A stretch of 64,000 nt of DNA from Blastobasis lacticolella (GCA_905147135.1 LR990060.1:4170001-4234000), one strand, 5' to 3'; shown: positions 1 to 10,690, counted from the first letter of the stretch. Made by a program: numbers and translations. Notes: generated by a model from the letters alone, not told the origin.

Positions 1-1808
1 ATGTAGTCTTATATCCTGACAGACAGACAGACAGCTGAAGCTGAGATTTAGTTCGGCTTTGCAATACCATAATGTAATCTCGTAGGCCAGTAATCACAAA
101 TAGAGATGCCATCATGTTTAGAATCGGATTCGGTTTTGTTTTGTAACCGGCTGATGTGAGGACTCCACATTCATCCAGTGGGATCTAATAAGATACTCTA
201 CATGGTCATAATACTATATTGTACTATTCCTAAATTATTTAATTTTAATTACTAATTAAAATCATTCGTTGGTGTGCATGTATATTATATCTCTTACCTG
301 TTGAGTGTTGAGTGGTGAGTGTTATTGACCTACATTAGGGTTGATTTCTGTACGTAAATAAAGTAGTAAGTATAAAATATAGTAATAAAGTAGTTGGTTG
401 AATAGTTTAAGTATCTTTCGCGACGGCATCTTTTTCAATTTTCATTATTTATTTAAAGTACTCTTCTTGATTTTTAAATGAAGTGCTGCATCATCAAAAT
501 TAACAAGACGTAACAATTAGATTTGAGGCTTCTTTACTTCAGTGGAGAGTTTTTCGTAATATCTAGGCTTATCTTGTTTTATAAAAAATATATATATTAA
601 AATTGTTTATAACACCTATCTTACACATGGCACATTGCATTTGGGTAAAATACACAGCAATAAATTGCAATCCATGACAGTAGACAAGAAGCATTGAGAA
701 ATAGACAATGCAATCGTTACTTCGTTGCCTATGCCATAAGGAGACGTGTAACAGGGTGTGACCCTGTTACACAGCAATAGATCTCAGTGTTAACGACACC
801 TTAACGACACCGCACAGAAAACAGAAAATATTTTTTTTAATGTTACACAGTGACAAACAAGCAGAAGCCCATCTGATGGTATGCTATAACTGCCCATAAC
901 ATCTATGATTTATGCATTTAGTTCTCAGGTAAAAAAAGGTTAATAAAAGCTCTTCTTCTATTTCAATATGTGATATTGAAAAGGTCTCATTCACTTTCGG
1001 TTTCGGCTCGGGACTGAAATCCACTCTCTATTATAGCAAAGAGCATCCTCATTGTTGCCAGATTACTCTGAATAATTTGTTCTGGACTGACGTTGAGGTA
1101 GGCCCGTAAATTGGGGTTTATTTGTTCGGAACTGGCAACTCCGGTTTAGTATAGTTTTGTTATTCAGTTAGAGTATAGTTTTTGAAGTATAGTTTCGTGA
1201 AATTTTTTGGGAGGGTATTATAAGAACTTTGTTTATTAGATTTAAAATTATCATTATGCTAGCGACCCGCTCCGGCTTCGCATCGGTTTTCTTGGTAATG
1301 GTGAAAACTGCATCAAAATCCGTTGCTTGGTTTAGGAGGCGTTAACGGATGTATAGACTGACAGACGCGCAACAAAAGACTAAGTAATAAGGATTTTTTA
1401 TTTATTTGTTTATTACATACATATAATTTTTTTTTCATATAATTTTATGTTTAAGTTGTAAAGAGACTCTGGCAGAAACCGGGATTGAATGCTTGGATAA
1501 TTATTTATTTGTACGTTTTTACTCTCGTGGGTGCGGAACGCACAAGACCGCCAATATTTCCTAACTAGCTACTGACCTGTTTCTATGAAATAATGATAAA
1601 AAACCTCTCGATTCAACAAACTTCCAAATAAAAGAAACCGTATTCATATCAGTTTTATTTATTTATTTAAACTTCATGCAATGTTACGTACAATAACGGA
1701 CTTAAAGCATTATAGCTTTCTCTGCCAGTCAACCGGAGAGTTGTCAGTATGAAAAATTACAGGGCGGTGCTGGATTATTGACACAAATATTGGTGAACAC
1801 ATTAACTC
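1..1808. other. Gene-free stretch with faint repeat traces
   Basis: I see no supported coding region. At about 841-905 there is the GTGACAAACAAGCAG...CCCATCTGATGG motif, which is the inverted 3' end of the R5 repeat found elsewhere in the window. At about 1259-1400 the segment beginning GCTAGCGACCCGCTCCGGCT resembles, in reverse, the lepidopteran repeat class ending in GAAGCCGGGGCGG...CTAG (compare 52240-52436). The rest is AT-rich and unassigned. Confidence 0.5.
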
Positions 1809-2073
1809 TAATGCGCTTATTACACATGCCTAAATTCAGTGACTGAATTCAGAAACAAAAAGCGTGAGAGCAAATCAAAGTGGAATGTATTGCTCATAGA
1901 ATAAGGTTAATTTTTGTATCACTTATATTACACACGCGTCACTCCGCTTTTCAAAAATTCGAGAAACTAAAATGGACCTTATTCTATGAGCAATCAATCT
2001 ACTTTGATTTGCTCTCACGCTTTTTGTTTCTGAATTCAGTCACTGAATTTAGGAATGTGTAATATGCGCATAA
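1809..2073. mobile_element. MITE-1 copy A, PIF/Harbinger-like
   Basis: The element at 1812-2070 (259 bp) has long terminal inverted repeats of about 95 bp starting TGCGCTTATTACACATGCC and reading inward through the CAGTGACTGAATTCAG, AAAAAGCGTGAGAGCAAATC and CATAGAATAAGG motifs. It is flanked by a direct TAA at 1809-1811 and 2071-2073. A 3-bp TWA duplication is the known signature of PIF/Harbinger insertion. Two other copies lie at 40330-40589 and 62523-62756. It has no transposase. Nearly the whole element can fold into one hairpin. Confidence 0.85.
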
Positions 2074-2249
2074 GTACTTATGGATGAGTAAATTTGACAT
2101 ATATTCACAAACCAAGACTGACAGTTCAGCCGTTAGAGAGCTACGTGCCACAAACAGACACATATACATACACACATGAAACTTACTACACTTCTCTTTT
2201 GCGTGGGAGTCTAAAAAGAGTCTGTAATCCCAACTCAAATTCTTCAAGT

Positions 2250-2615
2250 GAGCGTCGGTAGCCTAATTTCTTACGGTCCGACTCGTAAGCGAGAGGTACC
2301 GGGTTGAAACCCCAGTGCCATCATGTACCAGTGACTCTTTTTAGAATTATGTACATTAGTTGGTTACAAACCTGTGCTTCATGGTGAGGGAAAACAATAT
2401 AATGATGAAACCTGCACAGGCGACTAAATGTGTAACAATGATCCAATCTGGGCAGGTTCCCCTGTTAACAGGGTCGCGGAGATCAGACGGCAGTCGCTCC
2501 ACTGTAATTACTTATACTGCCAAATCCTGGATCCAAGTCAAGGCAGACCCCACGAGAGCACAACCTAGGCCTCGAGTCCTCGAGCCTACTTTTCTTGACT
2601 CCATTGAATTGTAAT
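2250..2615 (+). mobile_element. SINE-B copy (degraded head)
   Basis: A SINE of the TGGCCGAGCGG-headed family. The tRNA-like head at about 2250-2325 is damaged (CCGACTCGTAAGCGAGAGG is still readable, the B box is altered). It is followed by the conserved body GGTGAGGGAAAACA, CCTGCACAGGCGACT and CAGTCGCTCCACTGTAATTA. The 3' end is lost after the CACGAGAGCACAACC motif. An open frame across it is incidental. Confidence 0.75.
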
Positions 2616-2629
2616 CGAATTGTAATTGA

Positions 2630-2790
2630 ATGGTAATAGCAGCTCTAATTGCAGTTTTAATTGTAGCAGAATACCAATAACGCAAAAACTGCCATTGAGC
2701 TGCGATTGCAAGTCAATTAATATGAAATCAAGTCAGTAGCACAATACCAAAATCTGTGTCAAACTGCAAGTGAGCCTTAACCATCCATTA
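2630..2790 (+). repeat. Single dispersed relative of the 70-bp minisatellite unit
   Basis: The motifs GTAGCAGAATACCAA, CTGCCATTGAGCTGCGATT and a second CAGTAGCACAATACCAAAA match the 70-bp unit that is repeated at 50741-51410. Here there are only one and a half diverged units and no recognisable terminal inverted repeat. It is probably an internal relic of a MITE-6 element. Confidence 0.6.
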
Positions 2791-3086
2791 CAGTCTACGG
2801 CGGCGTCGACATTGCAAACTACAATTAAATGTAATGTGCTTAAAACGGTACTTTCTAAATACAAACTTGCTACTTTGACGTGTAACTCTGTTACTAATAA
2901 AGAATTTGTATTTGTAAAAATCCAGTATGAGATGAGCTAGCGTCTTTATGGACGCGCATACCAATGTTAGCTCCTTTTATACTGGTCTTTTTCTGGTTCG
3001 GTCGATTTTAGGGTTACCAAATCTACTACCAATATAATATCCCTACTAGAGTAACCTACTATATTTTGGATAAAGACACTACTACT

Positions 3087-3245
3087 CATCATCATATCAG
3101 CCAGAAGACGCCCACAGCTGGGCATAGGCCTCCCCCAGCGATCTCCACAAAGGCCGTTCCTGTGCCTTCCGCATCCAGCTGGTACCTGCGATCTTTACCA
3201 GGTCGTCGGTCCACCTTGTCGGAGGCCTACCCACGCTGCTACTAC
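3087..3245 (-). mobile_element. R4 LINE 3' end fragment
   Basis: On the minus strand this reads as the last ~50 codons of a non-LTR reverse transcriptase ORF (RPPTRWTDDLV... W..SLGEAYAQ-like) followed by CTGATATGATGATG, the (ATG)n tail. Copies occur at 28904, 38165, 48830 and 58614. It is 5' truncated and non-functional. Confidence 0.7.
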
Positions 3246-3480
3246 TGTTGGAAAAATATATCGTAGCCAAATCCACTATATTTTAGCAATACAATACTTT
3301 CTTCGGATTTAATAAGAGCCATTGGTCAAAAAATGGTTTTTTAACCGTTTCGTCATGTAGTGTCCGGTAGAATAGCACCAACCCCTTCGACAAGGGTGTC
3401 ATACAAATTCTAATTTACAATTTTATTTGACACCCTTAAAGAAAATCTTCTAAATTATTCATTTCCTTATTCATTATTAG

Positions 3481-3735
3481 ACGACCTGAGTGGTTCAGTG
3501 GTCTGCCACGCAAGAGGTCCCGGTTTCGATTAACAGCCGGGCAGAAATTGAAATGATGAATTTTAATTTCTGTTACGGGTCTGGGTGTTCTACGTATAAT
3601 AAGTATGTATTTAAAAGAATATAGGTAGTTTATCAGTTATCTAGCACCCATAACACAAACTTTGCTTACTTTGGGGCTAGATGGCGCTGTGTGAATTTGT
3701 CCACGATTATTTATTTATTATTATTATTGAAAAAA
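3481..3735 (+). mobile_element. SINE-A copy
   Basis: The tRNA-Gly-like head (CCTGAGTGGTTCAGTGG, then TCTGCCACGCAAGAGGTCCC) is missing about 11 bases after the A box and has a damaged B box. The body includes AGAAATTGAAATGATGAATT, TACGGGTCTGGGTG, ATCTAGCACCCATAACAC and TTTGGGGCTAGATGGCGCTG. It ends in TTTATTTATTATTATTATTG. Confidence 0.85.
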
Positions 3736-4188
3736 TTGCTATGTTGTATGCTGCTTTCTGTACCGAGAAAACGAGATATTTCGTAACAATTTTCAACAGT
3801 TCATTTAATTAAACAGTTTTTCATACACGTGGTCTTATTTTGGTAAGAACCATACAAAATTACAGATGTAGCGTTTACCACTCTTTCAAACTTTTTAGCG
3901 TTAGAAAGCAAGATTATCTTATTAGGACGTGTCGAATATTGATCGATGTCCATTATTGTCCATTAACACAGATTCAATGTTTATGATAAGTACCACTTTT
4001 ATAGGTGGGCTGTCTGCTCTTTTGTCACAGAGTTGAATAAAAATAAGAAAGAAAGAATGAAAATACATTTATTACATAGCAATAACAGTTACATAATTGC
4101 CAAAGGAAACATTAATAATTAAAACATTTATAACAATAAGTAGCCTCCTTTGCCACTGTCGGTGTCGCGGCGGCCAGCATAAAAAAAC

Positions 4189-4223
4189 ATATATACTTTA
4201 TGTTATTAACATAAAGTATATAT
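4189..4223. repeat. Perfect 17-bp inverted repeat with 1-base centre
   Basis: Arms 4189-4205 and 4207-4223 are exact reverse complements (ATATATACTTTATGTTA) around one T. The flanks are A-run then T-run, so the fold can extend with one mismatch. No transposon ends are visible around it. Confidence 0.8.
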
Positions 4224-4536
4224 TTTTTTTCAGTAGTCAGGTTTTCGTTTTTGAGCCTACCTACTTTTTATTTATTTTTTTATAGTAAGAAAAAAGAAAA
4301 AAGGTTGCGATTATCGAATAAACCCTTTTAACAATGTACATTACCTTGCTCATAATTTTCCAAATTCGAATTATATTATTTCCCTTGGGAGTTTCATACA
4401 ACATTATCTCCCTGCAGGTTCCATGTCATATAATTGGACTTTGTCGAACAGGTGTAAAAATATTATAGTGGCTCGTACCTACCTAAATTAAAGACAATAG
4501 CCGGGATTGAACGCTAGTATGATGATGAAGTAGGAA

Positions 4537-4863
4537 TAGTCTTCATCATCACAGCCCATAATAGTCCACTGCAGGACTTAAGGCCTCTCTCACGAAAGGG
4601 GAGGTTATTGCCATAATCGTTGCCATAATAAAATAATAATATTATGGCAATAATTGCCATAATAAATTGCCATCCACGCTTGGCAGGCGAGTTAGAGATC
4701 GCAGTATTATGAGTATAACTATGGGAACGGCTGCTGCCCATTATCTAGCCTAAGGAGACTCTAGGTCTTTTGTCTCGATGACATTAGTCGCCTTGTACGA
4801 CACCCGCGAGTGTAAAGGGTTAGTGCTATTCTACTCTGCCGGATACCACACGGCCGGATTTTT
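4537..4863 (-). mobile_element. R3 repeat with internal expansion
   Basis: A near full-length R3 copy in reverse: TCATCATCACAGCCCATAA at the left (its 3' end) and GGATACCACACGGCC at the right (its 5' end). Between 4608 and 4674 the TGCCATAAT motif has multiplied in direct and inverted form, an internal expansion not seen in the other R3 copies. It ends eight bases before the stop end of the 4871-7051 reading frame and would lie in its 3' UTR. Confidence 0.75.
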
Positions 4864-4870
4864 CACCAAA

Positions 4871-7051
4871 CTATTCCGAATAGTTATCATCAAAATCAGA
4901 CTCGTCTTCATCCATATCTTCCGAAGTATCTTCGTTCAAAGAGTCATTGTCTGTATCGTATGCTACTTTCTCTCTATCTTCTGAAACAGCCCCATCTGAG
5001 GAGTCATTTGGCCACTCATCTCCGTCGATACTCGGTGAATCATCTTCTATATCTTCCGATGATGATTCATCCTCTACATCTTCGTCCGAAGCATCGCCAG
5101 CATCGTCCGAAGAGTCATTGCTTTGCGATTCGTCTTCGTTTGTGTCGGATGCTTCCTCCTCTATATCTTCCGAAGCAGCATCTTCCGAAGATTCATTGTT
5201 TAGCGACCCGTCTTGATCTGTGTCAGAAGTATCTACTTCGGATGCTTCGTCCTCTACATCGTCGCCCGAAGCATCGCCAGAATCGTCTGAAGAGGCATTG
5301 CTTTGCGATTCGTCTTCGTTTGTGTTGGATGCTTCCTCCTCTATATCTTCCGAAGCAGCATCATCCGAAGATTCATTGCTTAGCGACTCGTCTTGATCTG
5401 TGTCAGAAGTATCTACTTCGGATGCTTCGTCCTCTACATCGTCGCCCGAAGCATCGCCAGAATCGTCCGAAGAGTCATTGCTTTGCGACTCGTCTTCGTT
5501 TGTATCAGATACTTCCTCCTCTATATCTTCCGAAACCGCCTGACCCAATGAGTAATGATTTAACGAACCTTGTTCGATTGTATCAGTATCAGAAGCATCA
5601 TAGTTTGACAAACTGCTTTCTTCCTTTTTTCTTACTTTCGCTATGCCGTCGAAAGCAGTCTCATCCCAATAGTTACCATCGAAGTCATCGCCAAAACTTT
5701 TTTTATTTTCCTTTATATCTTTAGAAACATCTTCAGCTTCGTATAAAGACTCAATATTTCTTGTAGTGTTTTTATTTCGGCTCGAACCCGTAAGAGCGAG
5801 AATACTGTAAGTGGTAACGTCTAAGTCCTGTAGTCCAAGCTCATCATGGTGTGTAGTAACATGGGTATCATGCAATATGGCTTTGATAGAGGAATGGTAT
5901 TTCTCAGATTGAATTAAATCCATATTAAGGCGATTCTTCAGGTTCTTCTGCATATGTCTCCTCGGCCTAGACGGAGTCACCACCAGTGGTACTTTCTCTC
6001 GTTTCGAATTGACTACTTTGTTCTTAGAGATGTAAGAATATTTTTGGATTTGTGGATCTGCTGTGATCTTCAGTTGTACAGTTTTTCGTTTGCTTGATAT
6101 TTTAAAAGATTTTGACATATTTAAAATTATTTTTCCAATTTTATTTTTTTTAGTCACTTTGTTTTTCATACATTTAATCATTATTATAATTACTAAGACA
6201 TTTATTACCCAAAATAACCCACTATGAAATTTATACAAACAGTAATACAATACAAGTAAGTAAATAATAAGTACACAAATTCTTAAATCGTAGTAACTTT
6301 TGATAAGATAAGGTTTCTTTTTCTTAGTATTATAATTTATAATATTAAAAATAAGTTTAATTACGCAAACCACACAGCGACAGCATACAATTAAGAAATA
6401 GTAACAATAATATAAAAAGTATAAGAAAAGAGTATAACATTTATGAAAGTAGTAGTAGTATTTACTATATTGATCTTTGCATTTAGATTTTATATTCGTC
6501 TTTGCGGTATGAACGTCAGCAACTTTACGTTTGGAGTCTTTTTGTGATCCATCTATCTTTATCTTTGCAGTTTTCTTTGTTTTAATTACATTATTTGTCA
6601 TCGTGTCACGTTTTTGGTATTTACGGTTGCTCGAAAAGTTTGCTTCAGTTTTTGCAGTTTTTGTAACTTTTACGTTTTTTCTTCTCAATAAAGAGCTCAT
6701 ATTCGGTTCATTTCCTTCTATATACACTAGTTTGAATAATAAGTTGCTAGGAGTTTCCGGATGTTCCTTTGCCCTGTGCTTCTCTGCATAGTTTTCCGAA
6801 CCAAAATATGTATCACAGAACGAGCATACATATATCATTAAATAAGACTTTTTTTCATGCAAAATGTATTTCTGCGTTTTATCTCCTGCGCCAAAAAAAT
6901 CTTTACTCTTCTCCTCTCTGCTATCTGCTCCAATATGCCGTTTACTGTCATCTCGGAAAAAGCCTTTTCTAGTTCTACTATTATCCCTGGAACCCAATTT
7001 TTCATCCTGACGTATATGGTCAAATGATCGATTCGATTTCTGTCGTCGCAT
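4871..7051 (-). CDS. C2H2 zinc-finger protein with acidic Ser/Asp/Glu repeat tail, function unknown
   Basis: A 726-residue open frame. Residues 1-70 are charged and basic. A single C2H2 finger is visible (Cys76, Cys79, His92, His97; C-X2-C-X12-H-X4-H). Residues ~125-192 are Lys-rich. Residues ~194-312 are unusual: very rich in Tyr, Ile, Leu, Val and Cys, with two long hydrophobic blocks. They could be membrane segments, but the DNA (about 6115-6470) is AT-rich and looks intron-like. A possible in-phase intron runs from GTAAAT at 6465 to a CACAG acceptor ending at 6061 (405 nt), which would give a 591-residue product. The C-terminal ~220 residues are strongly acidic and contain 60-residue repeats. 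Short basic plus long acidic regions fit a nuclear or chromatin-associated protein, but I do not recognise the family. A TTTATAAATA motif lies at 7077-7086, about 30 bases before the first Met, so an internal Met could be the true start. R3 abuts the 3' end. Confidence 0.6.
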   Translation of the reverse strand: MRRQKSNRSFDHIRQDEKLGSRDNSRTRKGFFRDDSKRHIGADSREEKSKDFFGAGDKTQKYILHEKKSYLMIYVCSFCDTYFGSENYAEKHRAKEHPETPSNLLFKLVYIEGNEPNMSSLLRRKNVKVTKTAKTEANFSSNRKYQKRDTMTNNVIKTKKTAKIKIDGSQKDSKRKVADVHTAKTNIKSKCKDQYSKYYYYFHKCYTLFLYFLYYCYYFLIVCCRCVVCVIKLIFNIINYNTKKKKPYLIKSYYDLRICVLIIYLLVLYYCLYKFHSGLFWVINVLVIIIMIKCMKNKVTKKNKIGKIILNMSKSFKISSKRKTVQLKITADPQIQKYSYISKNKVVNSKREKVPLVVTPSRPRRHMQKNLKNRLNMDLIQSEKYHSSIKAILHDTHVTTHHDELGLQDLDVTTYSILALTGSSRNKNTTRNIESLYEAEDVSKDIKENKKSFGDDFDGNYWDETAFDGIAKVRKKEESSLSNYDASDTDTIEQGSLNHYSLGQAVSEDIEEEVSDTNEDESQSNDSSDDSGDASGDDVEDEASEVDTSDTDQDESLSNESSDDAASEDIEEEASNTNEDESQSNASSDDSGDASGDDVEDEASEVDTSDTDQDGSLNNESSEDAASEDIEEEASDTNEDESQSNDSSDDAGDASDEDVEDESSSEDIEDDSPSIDGDEWPNDSSDGAVSEDREKVAYDTDNDSLNEDTSEDMDEDESDFDDNYSE
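5030..5575 (-). repeat. 180-bp in-frame tandem repeat in the acidic tail
   Basis: The CTATATCTTCCGAA motif recurs at about 5161, 5341 and 5521, exactly 180 bases apart. In protein terms each unit is 60 residues, beginning SEDIEEE, continuing TNEDESQSN and VEDEASEVDTSDTDQD, and ending ESS-D-A. There are about three copies; the one nearest the stop is shorter and diverged. The period is a multiple of three, so copy-number change keeps the frame open. This points to selection on the frame or recent expansion. Confidence 0.85.
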
Positions 7052-7351
7052 CCTTCAATTAGACTCCATCACTGTATATTTATAAACGATGAAATACCCC
7101 AAAACCTCGACCTTGGTCTACCCATTTACTTATCTTATACTGATTTCTGTGATCCGACCATAGCAAGCGCTTGACCTGTAATCAAGAATTAAATGTTTAT
7201 ATATTAAGCATTCCGTCAGGAGACATGGATAAAAAGGTTGACTTTTGTTCGATAATAGCATATAGACGGTCGTAACTCGTTTTCATTGAATGCAAAAAAT
7301 AAAGTAAGCTAAAATACTGCAAAATATAAAGGACGATACTAGGACCACTGA

Positions 7352-7520
7352 CGAAACACGTCCGCGAACTCCACGCCAACGTAATGAAGATGCTGTGGAT
7401 GTGTGGCGTTACGAGACTTGATCGAGTGCGAATGAGTACATCCGTGGCAGCCTTGGCGTGAGGAAAGAGGACCCTGGCAGAAGCCGAGATTGACGCCTCG
7501 GATGATGATGATTATAATGA
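7352..7520 (+). mobile_element. RTE-like LINE 3' fragment with internal deletion
   Basis: The segment ACACGTCCGCGAACTCCACG through CGAGTGCGAATGAGTACATC and GGCAGCCTTGGCGTGAGG matches, in sense, the reverse-transcriptase relic read on the minus strand at 42330-42890. After GGCGTGAGG it jumps to GACCCTGGCAGAAGCCG and the tail GATGATGATGATTA, so the LRWYGHVLR-coding stretch is deleted. Confidence 0.7.
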
Positions 7521-8360
7521 GCTGTTTCTGTGATGTAATGATGCGGTCAAGTACAAAATTCTGAAACTCACCTTGTAGGGACCTACTTGATGAAACCTTA
7601 TCGTTCAGACAGATTCGGCTGATGCAATTTCTTCGGTTCGAACAATCAAACTAATGAAACGAACACAACAACACAAAACTCTTTTTCGGTATTCATTACA
7701 CTCCCGCTTTCTTTATTACGAGTAAATTTTAATTTTAAATACTTTCATAGCAATACTGGGTAAGTACCTGCACACAAATGAATATCGTTATCTTCGTTCA
7801 CAAATAAATGTGATAAACAATAGCTGCTGTTCTATCTCATAATCTCATTCGATAATAGTGGCGACGTATATCGTCTAAGAGTGAGAGGGCATGTTAAGCG
7901 AGTAATTTCACGTCATTTAACTTCATATTCTTAAACACGACGTTAACGTTTACCGTTTGTGTATGAAGTTTTTTTGTTTAAGTATCAACATAAATGAGTT
8001 CAAGAATTTGGTGCAAGCCGCCCTAAACCTAGTAACAGACATTCCATTTTAGCTGGAGCCGAATAACCGTCAGTTGCAGTTGATACTAATCCTTACGCTA
8101 AATATTTTTTTGTATTATTTTTGTTTTAGTTTTGAACAACATGTGTTTCTGTTTGTTAGTGATAAAATATATTAATTATATTTTCATTATATTTTTTTTT
8201 GTATGATTTAATAATAAATACCTTTTATGGTATCACACAATATCAATAGTCTCAGAGCATGCTTGGCTCATGGCTCGTTGAATGGTCTACCATAAAACGC
8301 GTATTCCCTCAAAATATGAACAATTTACAGGGCTCACTGCAAAATATACCCTTATTACTC
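7521..8360. other. Gene-free stretch with a MITE-4 end
   Basis: No coding signal. At about 8034-8094 the motifs AGTAACAGACATTC, AGCCGAATAACCGTCAGTTG and CAGTTGATACTAATCCTTAC are one terminal arm of MITE-4, whose complete copy is at 58076-58317. The other arm is missing here. Confidence 0.6.
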
Positions 8361-8690
8361 AGGTAGCTTTACACTGTTTAATATTTAAGGGTAATTTGGT
8401 ATATGAAAATAGACATGATGCGCAGGCGTAGGATAAAATGACAACCAACACTCTATGAAGGCGATCCTTACGCTGTGACATCTCAAATTTGATATTTTCT
8501 TCAACCAAAAACTGTATTAAAGTGTCACTGAAATTGATCATTGACAATATACGGTTGTCGAAGATAGAGAGCTTTTGAAAATATTTTTTGGCTGCAATAG
8601 ACATTTCAATGTCGTTGTTAATGGAGATGTGTGGCTAGAAAAAAATTCGAATTCGGGATGTCACAGTGTGAGAATTAGGCCCCATGAAGG
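8361..8690 (-). repeat. Dispersed repeat, inverted relative to 48320-48515
   Basis: On the minus strand, motifs GGCCTAATTCTC, TCTAGCCACACATCTCCATT, GACATTGAAATGTCT and TTGCAGCC recur almost unchanged on the plus strand at 48325-48410. An 81-codon open frame here (8604-8359) starts at the shared GAAATGTC motif, but the partner copy is broken early by stops. I therefore read it as a repeat, possibly carrying a coding fragment, and not as a gene. Confidence 0.5.
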
Positions 8691-8895
8691 CAAAAAGGAA
8701 ACAAAATAGATAAAAAATAAAAACGTCAGTCCATCAATTTAAAAGTCACCTCATACCGATATTTTTCGGGATTGTGTCCAGAAAACTGGCTGCATCGTCT
8801 CGTTGCATAACAATGGGTATATTTTTATTGCCTGAAAGACCTGCAGGTATTAGGCAGCCTCAACTGACAGAAGTTGACACAGGATAGGATAGGTT

Positions 8896-9025
8896 GGCCG
8901 TGTGGTGTCCGGCAGAGTAGAATAGCACCAACTCCTGACACTCGTGGATGTCGTACAAGGCGACTAATGTTTCCGAGGCAAAATATTGAGAGTCAGTAGA
9001 CTGTTATGGGCTGTGATGTTGAGGA
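8896..9025 (+). mobile_element. R3 repeat, internally deleted
   Basis: The 5' end GTGTGGTGTCCGGCAGAGTA and ACAAGGCGACTAATG is present. At about 8990 it jumps straight to ACTGTTATGGGCTGTGATG, the R3 3' end, so the middle ~140 bases are missing. Confidence 0.75.
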
Positions 9026-9194
9026 TAGATAGAGGTGGTGATCGAAAGGTGGAAGGCCGAAATCCACTTTGGGTCACTGAGGCATCGTGGTTGTTGCGGA
9101 TGAGGAAAATGAAACTTCAGAGAGATCTTGCCAACTGAACAACTTAATATTGAGAGTAATTGCTACCTAATATTTACGCTATATAATATGCACA

Positions 9195-9320
9195 AAAGAT
9201 GCCGAAGACCGAGCAAAGTGGACTTAGCAAAGCTGGAAGGCAGACCCCGGGCCCCCGCGTGTTGCACGGGAGTGCAAACAGAATTTAACGCCGAGATGAT
9301 GATGATGATGATGATGAATA
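9195..9320 (+). mobile_element. RTE-like LINE 3' tail
   Basis: Reads GATGCCGAAGACCGAGCAAA, AAGGCAGACCCCGGGC, TTTAACGCCGAGATGATG followed by a (GAT)n run of about seven units. It is the sense-strand equivalent of the minus-strand LINE end at 32614-33010. It also resembles the SINE-B 3' end. Confidence 0.75.
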
Positions 9321-9537
9321 TGCTTACAATACTACCGTGTATCACCTAATGTACAGTACAAGAGCACAAGTGCATTCCACTTCAAGATTTTTTTCCTTTA
9401 ACCAACTACAGCAACATTCACGGTATATTGTGCATTTTTAGCCAAAATCAGTTTAAAAGATGCTCCCTGCATTAGCTGTCCCTTATGCCCAAAAGACTCG
9501 TTTTTTACCCTCACGATATCTTTTACATCTAATATAT

Positions 9538-9692
9538 AAAATTCTCGTGTCACAGTTTTCGTTGCCATACTCCTCCGAAACGGTATCTATGAGAATCGGC
9601 CAACATCTATTTTTCATCCCCCTAAATGTTAGGGGTAGTCCACCCCTAGGAAATTATTTATATGGCAAAACAACGTTTGCCGGGTCAGCTAG
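9538..9692 (+). mobile_element. Short non-autonomous Helitron
   Basis: Starts TCTAATATATAAAATTCTCG after an A (9537) and ends CAGCTAG before a T (9693), the A/T target expected for Helitrons. A terminal hairpin GGCAAA-ACAACG-TTTGCC lies about eight bases before the CTAG end. There is no target duplication and no coding capacity at 155 bp. A second Helitron of related structure is at 19838-20051. Confidence 0.8.
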
Positions 9693-9699
9693 TAAGTAA

Positions 9700-10377
9700 T
9701 AAAAATTTAAATCCTGAATGCTATAAAAATAATATAAGAACTGCACAATAGTGCAAAGGAAAATGATCCTGGTGGTAATGCAATTATACTCATGCATTGT
9801 ACATACAAGCTGGCACACAGTAAATGAAGTAAGATAGGATACCTAACAAAACCTAAATTTATTACCTATGTAGACCATAATATGTCATACGTTACCATCA
9901 GAGCTACTGTCCCTAGAGTCTGACAAAAGCGTTCATAAAAAATACTCCAAAACACACATAAATCTGAACCGTGTAACCTGCGGATCGTACATTAATAAAC
10001 ACAAAGTTTACATGAGTTTCGTTCGCAGCAGGCTATGAAAAGGTGGCCTTTTATAACATGAAAATACCGCAAATTACCACTCAACTCGTCATCAGCAAAA
10101 GCTGAGCTTTCCCCAGCTTTTGCGAGCTTTCGGAGACTTTACGAGCAATATATTGCTCAGAATATAACACAACACTGAAGGAAAGAAATTAGGTGCCTAG
10201 CTTGACTTTATAAGCTGGGGAAAATGTGGTAAAGAAGTAGATTTTGCACCTGATTATCTATGCGAAGTAGCCGTGTCAAATTTAATTAAAATGTGGCGGT
10301 ATCGCAAAGTTGGTAAGATTAGAAAAAGACGAAATAATTTAGCATCACCACGATAGTAGATACAAAATAATAAAAAT
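9700..10377. other. Gene-free stretch
   Basis: I see no coding region, clear repeat family member or RNA gene here. Confidence 0.5.
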
Positions 10378-10690
10378 CATCGTGGCACGAGGGCCCGGGG
10401 TCCACCTTGACCATGATACATGATATGGCTGATCAGATAATTACAGTGGAGCGACTGCCATCTGACCTCCGTGACCCTGCTAACAGGGGAACCTGACGGG
10501 ATTGGATCATTACACATTCAGTCGCCTGAATGTGCAGGCTTCATCACGATGTTTTCCCTCGCCGTAAGAGCATCGGTTAGCATTCAACTTATGTACATTA
10601 CTCAGAGTTATTAGTAAATGGTTGCAATGGGATTCAATCCCGGTACCTCTGGCTTACGAGTCGAATGCCGCCAACAAGGAAACTACGTGG
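10378..10690 (-). mobile_element. SINE-B copy, reverse
   Basis: Left side carries the complement of the SINE-B 3' region (GTGGCACGAGGGCCCGGGGT, ATTACAGTGGAGCGACTGCC). Right side carries the complement of the body and head (CATTCAGTCGCCTGAATGTG, GTTTTCCCTCGCCGTAAGAG, TGGGATTCAATCCCGGTACC). The head breaks down after CGAGTCGAATGCCG. Confidence 0.8.

Noticed and set aside
4947..5724. Plus-strand frames over the acidic repeat
   Set aside because: Complement of the repetitive acidic codons; no independent start context or domain.
8359..8604. 81-codon minus-strand gene
   Set aside because: The partner copy at 48320-48515 is interrupted by stops and both look like a dispersed repeat.
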